Below, piece by piece: positions 55,947 through 64,000 of a stretch of DNA of 64,000 nt. Made by a program: the position numbers and the translations under genes. Positions within the stretch are counted from its first letter, which is position 1, and the number at the start of each line of letters is the position of its first letter. The notes below the pieces were generated by a model. That model was given only the letters and a program-made list of their open reading frames with translations. It was not told the DNA's origin and ran no database searches. Source of the stretch: Acinetobacter halotolerans (GTDB taxonomy: Bacteria; Pseudomonadota; Gammaproteobacteria; Pseudomonadales; Moraxellaceae); NCBI RefSeq assembly GCF_004208515.1, contig NZ_SGIM01000013.1:1-64000 (forward strand). Reading direction: 5' to 3'.

Positions 55947-56041
55947 GAAAGTTCAGATATACATTGTTTGTTGGCACTGTAAAAGAAAATTAATGGCTTG
56001 TCGATTGAAGGATTATTGTAAATGCCATTGAGATTGCTTTT

Positions 56042-56060
56042 GGTAATTATTCTCATTTGC
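56042..56060 (+). promoter_or_regulatory. Fur-type box upstream of feoA
   Basis: GGTAATTATTCTCATTTGC matches GATAATGATAATCATTATC at 13 of 19 positions. TATACT at 56064-56069 is a plausible -10, so Fur-iron bound here would block the promoter. Confidence 0.6.
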
Positions 56061-56094
56061 CTGTATACTTGACCAAAAGGTTTTATGGTGAAAA

Positions 56095-56358
56095 GTGGTG
56101 CGTTTATCAGCATTAAAAGTCAAGCAAACAGCGATGATTACCAAAGTTAATCGCTCAGTCGATGAAACGGAGCATGCAGATCTTGTGGCAGTTCGTTTAG
56201 AGAGTCTAGGCTTTGTGCCAGGTACACAAGTACAAGTGGTGACCAAGGGTATTTTTGGTGGTGACCCCATTCTCATCCAAATTGGTTTTACGCGTTTTGC
56301 ATTGCGTAAGGCCGAAGCCGATAAAATCGAGATTCAATTACAAGGAGTACCTGCATGA
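56095..56358 (+). CDS. feoA: ferrous iron transport protein A
   Basis: Small SH3-like cytosolic partner of FeoB (87 residues from the first GTG; a second GTG at 56098 gives MRLSALKVKQ and is equally possible). Pattern ADLVAVRLESLGFVPGTQVQVV and GDPILIQIGFTRFALRKAEADKIEI is that of FeoA. Overlaps feoB by four bases (ATGA). A Fur-type box lies about 35-50 bases upstream. Confidence 0.9.
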   Translation: MVRLSALKVKQTAMITKVNRSVDETEHADLVAVRLESLGFVPGTQVQVVTKGIFGGDPILIQIGFTRFALRKAEADKIEIQLQGVPA

Positions 56359-58208
56359 GTGATACGTTACGTGTTGCCCTTGTGGGAAATCCAAACTGCG
56401 GTAAGACATCTTTATTTAACCATTTAACTGGAACACGTCAGAAAGTTGCCAACTATGCAGGAGTAACGGTTGAGCGCAAGGTTGGACACTTCCAATTGCC
56501 TTCTGGTAAAAGTGTGCGTGTGCTTGATTTACCAGGCACCTATAGCTTGCAAGCAACCAGTCCAGATGAAGAAATTACCCGAGATGTTTGCCAAGGCAAA
56601 ATTGCAGAAGAAGGGCAGCAAGATGCCTTTTTATGTGTCGTGGATGCAACCAACTTAAAATTGCATTTGGGTTTGGTCTTGGAAATGATCGAGCTTGGGC
56701 GTCCGATACTGGTTGTATTGAACATGATGGATGAGGCACGTCGCCGTGGTATCCAGATTAATACACAGAAGTTATCACAACGTTTAGGCGTACCGGTGGT
56801 TGAAACTGTCGCTGTACGCAACGCAGGCATCGAAAATTTACGTCATGCTTTGGATCAAGAAAAGTATTCGATCCCGCAAACGGAGTTAAGTGGTTTAACA
56901 GGTGAGCATCATCAGAAAATTGAAGTGATTTTCAAAGATGTGGTGAGCTTTGTTGATCAGGAAGATAAACGTACTGATTTTCTCGATAAAATATTTTTAC
57001 ATCCAGTCTTAGGTCTACTTAGTCTTGCCGTCATGATGTTCGTGGTGTTCCAAGCTGTTTTTGCTTGGGCTGCGCCTTTTATGGATGGTATCGAGGAGTT
57101 TTTTGCTTGGCTTGGTGGGCTATTAGGCGAATCGATTGCGAATCCGTTGCTGAATAGTTTGGTGGTTGATGGGATTATTGCTGGTGCAGGCAGTGTGGTG
57201 GTATTTTTGCCACAAATTTTAATTTTATTCTTCTTTATTTTGGTTTTGGAAGAATCGGGTTATTTACCTCGCGCGGCATTTTTACTTGATAAGCTAATGT
57301 TTAAAGCGGGTTTGAGTGGACGTGCGTTTATCCCGTTATTGTCTAGCTTTGCTTGTGCTGTTCCTGGAATTATGGCGACGCGCAGTATTAGTGACCATCG
57401 AGATCGTTTTACCACGATTATGGTTGCGCCGTTGATGACCTGTTCTGCGCGCTTACCTGTTTATGCGCTCTTAATTGCTGCATTTATTCCAAGTCAAACT
57501 GTGTGGGGAATTTTCAATCTGCAAGGTTTGGTGCTGTTCGGTTTATATATGGCTGGTATTGTTAGTGCATTATGTGTTGCCTTTGTGACTAAGTTTTTAC
57601 AAAAGGACAAATCACAACATGCACTGTTACTTGAGTTGCCAAGTTACCGTATTCCCGATATCAGAAGTGTGGCCATTGGTTTATTAGATCGAGGCAAAAT
57701 TTTCTTAAAACGCGTCGGTGGAATCATTTTCGCCCTGTCGATTTTACTTTGGTTTCTGTGCACCTTCCCTCAAGCGCCTGAAGATGCAACCCGCGCTGCG
57801 ATTGATTATAGTTTTGCAGGGATGTTGGGTCATTTGATGCAACCTATTTTTGCACCACTCGGTTTTAATTGGCAAATTTGTATTGCTTTGATTCCTGCAA
57901 TGGCTGCACGTGAAGTAGTGGTTGCTGCGTTGGGTACGGTTTATGCGTTGTCTGGTGCTGATGATGATGCGATTGCAGAGGGCTTGGCGAGTTTAATCAG
58001 TGCTGATGGTTCAGGTTGGTCATTGGCAACAGGTTTGTCATTATTGGTGTGGTTTATTTATGCGCCACATTGTCTAGCGACTTTGGCAACGGTACGTCGT
58101 GAAACAGGTTCTTGGAAACATGTGAGTATCATGACAGCGTACCTGTTTGGACTGGCTTATTTGATGTCTTTCTTCACGTACCAAATTGCATCTAGCATTT
58201 GGGGGTGA
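56355..58208 (+). CDS. feoB: ferrous iron transporter B
   Basis: Inner-membrane Fe(II) transporter with a cytosolic GTPase. 617 residues, the shorter form lacking the C-terminal extension of E. coli (773). N-terminal G domain with G1 GNPNCGKTSLFN at residue 10, G3 DLPGTYSL at 58 and G4 NMMDEA at 120; then two Gate domains with the cysteine motif SFACAVPGIMATR near 330 and a C-terminal helix set. Start in the feoA stop. A small Cys-rich membrane protein gene follows at 74 bases. Confidence 0.95.
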   Translation: MSDTLRVALVGNPNCGKTSLFNHLTGTRQKVANYAGVTVERKVGHFQLPSGKSVRVLDLPGTYSLQATSPDEEITRDVCQGKIAEEGQQDAFLCVVDATNLKLHLGLVLEMIELGRPILVVLNMMDEARRRGIQINTQKLSQRLGVPVVETVAVRNAGIENLRHALDQEKYSIPQTELSGLTGEHHQKIEVIFKDVVSFVDQEDKRTDFLDKIFLHPVLGLLSLAVMMFVVFQAVFAWAAPFMDGIEEFFAWLGGLLGESIANPLLNSLVVDGIIAGAGSVVVFLPQILILFFFILVLEESGYLPRAAFLLDKLMFKAGLSGRAFIPLLSSFACAVPGIMATRSISDHRDRFTTIMVAPLMTCSARLPVYALLIAAFIPSQTVWGIFNLQGLVLFGLYMAGIVSALCVAFVTKFLQKDKSQHALLLELPSYRIPDIRSVAIGLLDRGKIFLKRVGGIIFALSILLWFLCTFPQAPEDATRAAIDYSFAGMLGHLMQPIFAPLGFNWQICIALIPAMAAREVVVAALGTVYALSGADDDAIAEGLASLISADGSGWSLATGLSLLVWFIYAPHCLATLATVRRETGSWKHVSIMTAYLFGLAYLMSFFTYQIASSIWG

Positions 58209-58281
58209 TTGTATCTTCCCTTGCGCTGCAATAACCGTAGCGCATCCCTTTTACATAGGGAGGGATAATTGGAGAGTGGCT

Positions 58282-58533
58282 ATGGTTGAGTACTTAATTG
58301 TTGCTGTATTGGTGCTATGGAGTACCGTTGTTGTTTTTAAAAAGGTATTTCCTCAAACAGCAGGCTCAGTATTTCTCGCTTTGTCGAGCATCTGTAAACG
58401 TTTCGGTTGGCAACGTTTGGCGAAATGGTTGAAACCTAAAATTGTTGTGGGTTGTGCTGGCGGTTGCGGTTGTTCGACCGATGACACGGCAACGAAAAAG
58501 CCAGAAGCAATTCAAACGGTAAAATGGCGTTAA
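58282..58533 (+). CDS. FeoB-associated Cys-rich membrane protein-like
   Basis: 83-residue protein with one N-terminal helix (MVEYLIVAVLVLWSTVVVF) and a cysteine-rich patch VGCAGGCGCS near residue 60. It occupies the place of feoC in other Feo operons but has no winged-helix look; Cys-rich single-span proteins after feoB occur in many bacteria. GGAGAG precedes the ATG at 58282. An upstream frame from 58186 overlaps feoB and is not favoured. Function unknown; maybe iron or cluster sensing. Confidence 0.75.
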   Translation: MVEYLIVAVLVLWSTVVVFKKVFPQTAGSVFLALSSICKRFGWQRLAKWLKPKIVVGCAGGCGCSTDDTATKKPEAIQTVKWR

Positions 58534-58542
58534 CTTTCGTCT

Positions 58543-58569
58543 AAAAAGCCATCGAATGATGGCTTTTTT
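58543..58569 (+). terminator. terminator of the feo operon
   Basis: AAAAAGCCATC-GAAT-GATGGCTTTTT with a T-tract. Confidence 0.9.
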
Positions 58570-58637
58570 ACGCACTGACACAAAAAAAGCAGAATAAAGA
58601 TAAAACTGAAAAAGCATTCAAAACAGCAAAGTGCTAA

Positions 58638-60038
<1,401 letters not shown>

Positions 60039-60048
60039 GAATAACACT

Positions 60049-61242
60049 ATGGCTGATTTAGCCCAAAATACGGCACAAAAAATTTCGCAATTATTGAGTC
60101 GTCTGCCTAAGCTTCCAGCAGAAATGACGGCACGTAATCTGCTTATTTTTTGTGTTGTTTCGTTGTTGTGTCTCGGTTCGGTGATGGTGGCATCTGCATC
60201 GATGCCATATGCAGAATATATTCATGAGAACCCATTTTACTTTTTGATTCGTCATGGTATTTCGATTTGTGTGGCTGCTGTGGTGGCTTTTCTGACCTAT
60301 CGTATTTCTATGAATCTGTGGTTCAAAAATGCTTTTCTATTATGGCTCATCACCATGGGTTTGTTATTGGCGGTATTGTTGGTTGGTACCGAAGTAAATG
60401 GTGCACATCGTTGGATTAAGGTTGGTGGCTTTACCTTGCAGCCGACTGAAATTGCCAAAATTGTGATGGCGATCTTTACTGCGGATTATGTGGTACGCCG
60501 TGCCAAAGAAGTTCGAACGCATTGGAAAGGTTTGTTGCGTTTAAGTGGTGTGATGGCATTAACCGTTGGCTTTATTGTGGCGGAACCAGATCTTGGTGCC
60601 ACCATCGTGATTGTGTTGATGATGGTTGGCGTGTTCTTTTTGGCTGGTGCACCTGCGACTCAATTCCTGATCATGTTAGGTGCGATTTTAGCGGGCATTA
60701 GTGCGCTGATTATCTTTGAGCCCTTCCGTTTTCAACGCTTACTGTCTTTTACTAACCCATGGGCAGATCCCTTAGGTGTTGGTTATCAGCTATCTAACGC
60801 GCTGATGGCATTTGGGCGTGGTGAGTGGTTTGGAACGGGTTTGGGGCACAGTGTACAAAAGCTCTCCTATCTTCCTGAAGCACATACTGATTTTATGTTG
60901 GCTGTGCTTGGTGAAGAATTCGGTTTTGTCGGGGTGACCTTGGTCATGATCCTGTCCTTCACGATGTTGGCGTGTTGTATCAAGATCGGGCATCGTGCTT
61001 TGCAGCATAACTACTTGCGTGCAGGTTACTTGGCTTATGGGATTAGTATTATTTTCTTGCTACAAATTTTGGTGAATGCGGGCATGAATATGGGTCTGAT
61101 GCCTACCAAAGGTTTAACACTGCCATTTATTAGTTATGGTGGTACTTCATTGATGATGTGTGCGGCAATGATTAGTTTGATTCTAAAAATTGATGCATCG
61201 ACACAAGAGCTCAATCCTGTCAAAGAAGAATCAAATTTCTAA
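60049..61242 (+). CDS. ftsW: septal peptidoglycan polymerase FtsW
   Basis: SEDS-family glycan polymerase of the division site (about 397 residues, ten helices), working with FtsI. Family residues are visible: VNGAHRWIKVGGFTLQPTEIAKI near 120, EPDLGATIVI near 180 and the catalytic-loop region LPEAHTDFMLAVLGEEFGFVG near 290, ending GMNMGLMPTKGLTLPFISYGG. The ATG at 60049 follows AGGAA; the earlier ATG at 60022 lies within murD. The murD-ftsW pair is a dcw cluster remnant. Confidence 0.94.
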   Translation: MADLAQNTAQKISQLLSRLPKLPAEMTARNLLIFCVVSLLCLGSVMVASASMPYAEYIHENPFYFLIRHGISICVAAVVAFLTYRISMNLWFKNAFLLWLITMGLLLAVLLVGTEVNGAHRWIKVGGFTLQPTEIAKIVMAIFTADYVVRRAKEVRTHWKGLLRLSGVMALTVGFIVAEPDLGATIVIVLMMVGVFFLAGAPATQFLIMLGAILAGISALIIFEPFRFQRLLSFTNPWADPLGVGYQLSNALMAFGRGEWFGTGLGHSVQKLSYLPEAHTDFMLAVLGEEFGFVGVTLVMILSFTMLACCIKIGHRALQHNYLRAGYLAYGISIIFLLQILVNAGMNMGLMPTKGLTLPFISYGGTSLMMCAAMISLILKIDASTQELNPVKEESNF

Positions 61243-61261
61243 TTGATTTAAAAGTGAAAAC

Positions 61262-61299
61262 AGCCCTGAGCAATTGAAGCTAATTGCTTAGGGCTTTTT
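61262..61299. terminator. bidirectional terminator between ftsW and gluQ
   Basis: AGCCCTGAGCAATT / AATTGCTTAGGGCT (one G.U/mismatch pair) with a 6-base loop and TTTT. Confidence 0.88.
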
Positions 61300-61304
61300 A
61301 TTGG

Positions 61305-62300
61305 CTATTGGTAAATTCCAGTCAACTGATGGCCCTTAGGAATCAAATTCGCATCCCACTGTTGAACAGCTTGTTGCAGCATGACGCGTGGTTGATCAAG
61401 CTCAACCTGCGGTTGACCTAGGGCTAAAATGGCGTGTTGTAATAATGTGGGTGCTTTAGAGATATCCAAGGCTTGCGCAAGATTTTGTTTAGAGAGTTTT
61501 TGTCCTTGCTCATTCATGGCAAGAGGAAGATGCATATAGCTTAATAATGGATAATCAAGCAGTGAGCCGAGCCAAATTTGGCGAGCTGTGTTATCCAGTA
61601 GGTCTGCGCCTCGTACCACGTGCGTGATAGCTTGTAGATAATCATCCACCACCACAGCCAGTTGATAACTAATAATCCCATCACGACGTTTTAAGACAAA
61701 GTCACCGAGTTCATATTCGAGGTTCGAGCATTGTTGACCTTGTAGGCGATCTTCAAAGCAGATGGGTTGATCGGTGACTTTAAGACGGATCGCTTGCTGG
61801 GCAAAATCCAGATGTAAATTGCGGCATGTTCCAGCATAAATGTGATTTGAGCCGAGCATTTTACGGGTACATTGACAGGCATAGATGGCTTGAGATGATT
61901 TTAATTGTTCAAGTACCTGTTCATAAATATCTAAGCGATCTTTTTGGAAAATGATCTCACCATCAGGTTCAAACTGAAAGGCATCAATACACGCAAGAAT
62001 ATGTGCTTCACTATTTGGGTAAATACGGGGGATATCAGTATCTTCTATCCGAACCAGCCATTTACCGTGATTGGCTTTTGCATCGCAATAACTGGCAACC
62101 GCAGTGAGTAAGGATCCAAAATGCAAGGGACCTGTAGGCGAGGGGGCGAACCGCCCGATGTATGAGCAGCGATTAAGCAAAGCATCGCTTTGCCGCTGCG
62201 CAAGAGAAAAACTCTGATTTTCTGGCAGGCGATTAAGCAAAGCATCGCTTTGCCGCTGCGCAAGAGAAAAGCTGTGATTTTCTGGAAGAGGATTAGACAT
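61305..62300 (-). CDS. gluQ: glutamyl-Q tRNA(Asp) synthetase with repeat-encoded N-terminus
   Basis: Attaches glutamate to queuosine in tRNA(Asp); a truncated glutamyl-tRNA synthetase lacking the anticodon-binding domain. Catalytic domain from residue 46: YIGRFAPSPTGPLHFGSLL (HIGH-like), zinc region ACQCTRKMLGSNHIYAGTC, and KLSKQN (KMSKS-like). Relatives start a few residues before YIGRF. Here residues 5-44 are two nearly identical 20-residue repeats, LPENxSFSLAQRQSDALLNR, coded by a tandem 60-bp DNA repeat. The extension is in frame and open. dksA lies upstream on the same strand, the standard order. Confidence 0.9.
   Translation of the reverse strand: MSNPLPENHSFSLAQRQSDALLNRLPENQSFSLAQRQSDALLNRCSYIGRFAPSPTGPLHFGSLLTAVASYCDAKANHGKWLVRIEDTDIPRIYPNSEAHILACIDAFQFEPDGEIIFQKDRLDIYEQVLEQLKSSQAIYACQCTRKMLGSNHIYAGTCRNLHLDFAQQAIRLKVTDQPICFEDRLQGQQCSNLEYELGDFVLKRRDGIISYQLAVVVDDYLQAITHVVRGADLLDNTARQIWLGSLLDYPLLSYMHLPLAMNEQGQKLSKQNLAQALDISKAPTLLQHAILALGQPQVELDQPRVMLQQAVQQWDANLIPKGHQLTGIYQ
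62169..62288. repeat. tandem 60-bp repeat (two copies) with a GCAAAGC-ATC-GCTTTGC hairpin
   Basis: Two copies, 62169-62228 and 62229-62288, differ only near the tail (AACTCTG versus GCTGTG and the last bases). Each contains the perfect 7-bp palindrome GCAAAGC / GCTTTGC and is read in frame by gluQ. A multiple of three (60 bp) keeps the frame. It looks like a REP-type palindromic element captured as coding sequence. Confidence 0.85.
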
Positions 62301-62335
62301 AGAGAATGGTGGATAAAATATTTTTATCTATTATT

Positions 62336-62394
62336 AAATTTCCCCTAGTCTCGAGAAGCATTTAAAGCTTCGCAAGACTAAAGAGGGGGAAATT
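62336..62394. repeat. MITE/REP-like palindrome between gluQ and dksA
   Basis: AATTTCCCC ... GGGGAAATT outer arms with an inner imperfect TAGTCT-(CGA)-GAAGC / GCTTC-(GCA)-AGACTA stem around ATTTAAA. It forms one 59-base hairpin in the gluQ-dksA spacer, which could also act as a processing or termination structure. Confidence 0.6.
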
Positions 62395-62436
62395 CTTCCC
62401 TAAAATGCGATTGAAGCGGCGCAAGAAAGGGAGGAT

Positions 62437-62970
62437 TTATCCGTTATTTTGCTTTTCTTTGATTTCAGCCAAAGTTTTGCAATCAATACACTGAGTCGCA
62501 GTTGGACGTGCTTCTAAGCGACGTAAACCGATTTCGATACCGCAAGTCTCACAGAAACCATAATCACCTGCTTGTATTGCTTCAAGTGATTGTTCAATTT
62601 TACGAATGAGTTTACGCTCACGGTCACGTGTACGCAGTTCAATCGCAAACTCTTCTTCTTGTGTCGCGCGGTCGTTTACATCAGGCAGCGCTGATGATTC
62701 GTCTTGCATGGTGTTCAAGGTGCGATCAACCTCTGACATCAACTCAGCTTTCCACGCATTTAAGATCAGGCGGAAATGCTCCAGTTGTCCATCAGACATG
62801 TATTCTTCGTTTTTCTTTGGCTGATAAGGTGCGATACCAAATAAGCTGGCAGTCGTTCCACCTTCTGAAGCTTTCGGTTTGGTTTTTCGCACACGTTTTA
62901 CAGGCGCTTTTTGCTCGTCAATCACTTCTGTTTGTTCATCCAAGACTTGATTTTGGTTGTCATTCGCCAT
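62437..62970 (-). CDS. dksA: RNA polymerase-binding transcription factor DksA
   Basis: Secondary-channel factor that acts with ppGpp in the stringent response. 177 residues from the preferred ATG; coiled-coil tip and C-terminal zinc finger CETCG ... CIDC near residues 140-163 are standard (GFCETCGIEIGLRRLEARPTA region). An N-terminal extension rich in K, E and Q (residues 1-45) is longer than in E. coli DksA (151). GAGGAA precedes the ATG at 62970; the ATG at 62979 overlaps that site. gluQ lies downstream. Confidence 0.93.
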   Translation of the reverse strand: MANDNQNQVLDEQTEVIDEQKAPVKRVRKTKPKASEGGTTASLFGIAPYQPKKNEEYMSDGQLEHFRLILNAWKAELMSEVDRTLNTMQDESSALPDVNDRATQEEEFAIELRTRDRERKLIRKIEQSLEAIQAGDYGFCETCGIEIGLRRLEARPTATQCIDCKTLAEIKEKQNNG

Positions 62971-63186
62971 ATAGGGCATTCCTCATCTTACACGTACTAT
63001 CTATACGCAAAAAATATGGTGATATGCAAGTGTTTTTATAGAAACTCTCGATGGTTTTTTCCATCAGGGGTCGTCATCATATAGATTTTTTCAGAAAGAT
63101 GGTAGTCATTCCTGTCTAGATTTGGTGAGAAATCAGTGAAGTGATTTGTAATCAAAAGTTTGGAGTGGGGTGATTATTGATCTGCG

Positions 63187-64000
63187 CTAGTCATAACCTA
63201 AAACTTCTGAACTTATTAAGCGTTCGGAGGTAGATAAACGGTAAACTTGGGTTTCTAATTCCCCGTTGGCTTTGAGGCAGATATACCGATAACCTGGATG
63301 TTCTTCATCTAAGGCAAATTTATCACTTTTCGGTTTAAATTGAATACAAGTCGATGGGGTGGATAAAAACTCAATGCCGTGCCATGTCTGAATAGAGTCT
63401 TGATGGACGTGTCCACAAATAATGGCTTTGATATTAGAAAAAGGTTTAACTATTTCCAGTAAATCAGACGAGTTTTTTAATTTGTGTTGATCAATCCAAG
63501 CGGATTGCATTGCAAATGGATGGTGATGACATGCAATGATGACATAACGATCCTGTAACTGAGGGAGCAGTTCCGTTAACTGTTTTAACTGAATATCGGC
63601 AACTTTACCGTCGATACGTTGCGGTTGCGCGCTATTGAGTAAAATAATGCTCCATTTCCCCAACTCAATGACTGTCGGTTGTGTTTGATCAGCGTGATGA
63701 AATGGGAAATGTGCCACATCATCATGGTTGCCTGGGGTGTGGAAAAAGGGAATGCCTAAGCTTTGCATATGCTGAATATAGCGTTGATATGTCACAGGCG
63801 TAGGTGTTTGGGCTAGATCACCAGTGTGGACAATGAGGTCGATTTGGGGATGCTGTTCACGCATCAATTCAATGACGGCACGAAAACTCAGTTCGGGCTG
63901 CATTCCAACGAACTCTAAGTGTGGATACTCTAATAAATGTGTATCAGTAATCTGTATCATCACAAAATCTTGTTGAGATGATGTTGAGACTTGGAATGTC
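63187..64000 (-). CDS. cpdA: 3',5'-cyclic-nucleotide phosphodiesterase-like metallophosphoesterase, N-terminus cut by the window edge
   Basis: Calcineurin-like phosphoesterase resembling CpdA, which hydrolyses cAMP. Metal motifs: QITDTHL (D-x-H), TGDLAQT (GD), TPGNHDD (GNHD), AIICGHVHQDS (GHxH). The annotated start could be GTG 63963 or ATG 63960, but the frame stays open to position 64000 and family members begin about 10-15 residues earlier, so the true start is likely beyond the window. The call as CpdA is likely, but other calcineurin-like enzymes share these motifs. Confidence 0.75.
   Translation of the reverse strand, partial: TFQVSTSSQQDFVMIQITDTHLLEYPHLEFVGMQPELSFRAVIELMREQHPQIDLIVHTGDLAQTPTPVTYQRYIQHMQSLGIPFFHTPGNHDDVAHFPFHHADQTQPTVIELGKWSIILLNSAQPQRIDGKVADIQLKQLTELLPQLQDRYVIIACHHHPFAMQSAWIDQHKLKNSSDLLEIVKPFSNIKAIICGHVHQDSIQTWHGIEFLSTPSTCIQFKPKSDKFALDEEHPGYRYICLKANGELETQVYRLSTSERLISSEVLGYD

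Overview
The window reads as a chromosomal segment of a gammaproteobacterium of the genus Acinetobacter (Moraxellaceae). The evidence is moderately AT-rich DNA, very AT-rich intergenic stretches, protein sequences that look like Acinetobacter MurD, ParC, PilR/PilS and OprD-type porins, and scattered rather than clustered cell-division genes (murD-ftsW next to feoAB). It is mostly core housekeeping genome. I see no prophage, transposase, CRISPR array, tRNA or rRNA. The species cannot be fixed from the sequence alone.

Layout. 0-10 kb: Na/Pi symporter, cysK, a lipoprotein lytic transglycosylase, a candidate Rsm/Csr-type regulatory RNA on the minus strand, a DUF2798 membrane protein, an MFS exporter, an unknown acidic protein, YgiQ-type radical SAM enzyme, DUF2726 protein, RidA. 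10-20 kb: dinB overlapping a GH25 lysozyme, DHA2 exporter, a lipoprotein gene behind phased Pho boxes, LOG-family gene, TerC/CBS transporter with YchJ, TRIC channel. 20-30 kb: parC, fadD, MAPEG protein, ppa, OprD-type porin, two tandem TorF-family porins with near-perfect sigma-54 promoters. 30-40 kb: yifB, ubiK, glnK-amtB, nrdR-ribD-orphan DNA adenine methyltransferase, aquaglyceroporin, riboflavin synthase, a coiled-coil protein, holC, pepA. 40-54 kb: lptF-lptG, gpmI, a C-terminal processing protease, pilR-pilS, gacA, PBP7/8-type endopeptidase, thrC, hom. 54-64 kb: a DsbC-like lipoprotein, xerD, feoA-feoB plus a Cys-rich membrane protein, murD-ftsW, gluQ with a repeat-derived N-terminus, dksA, and a cpdA-like gene cut by the right edge.

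How the genes work together. Three regulatory themes stand out. (1) Gac/Rsm: a short minus-strand intergenic transcript candidate at 3771-3885 shows four ACAGGA motifs, each in a hairpin loop, ends in a U-tract terminator whose own loop is GGA, and lies about 70 bp downstream of a GacA-type palindrome (TGTAAG-N6-CCTACA). The gacA gene itself is at 49421-50056. (2) Nitrogen/sigma-54: torF1, torF2 and glnK-amtB all sit behind -24/-12 type elements, with a TGCACC-N5-GGTGC NtrC-like palindrome nearby, suggesting that the TorF pair belongs to the nitrogen-limitation response. The window also encodes the sigma-54 activator PilR. (3) Phosphate: four PhoB half-sites at exact 11-bp spacing precede the lipoprotein gene at 13908, and three precede the LOG-family gene. 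A Fur-like box precedes feoAB.

Several start codons were moved from the longest open frame to the one best supported by a Shine-Dalgarno sequence or family length; each case is noted in its entry. All functional calls rest on recognition of motifs and families by eye; no database search was run.
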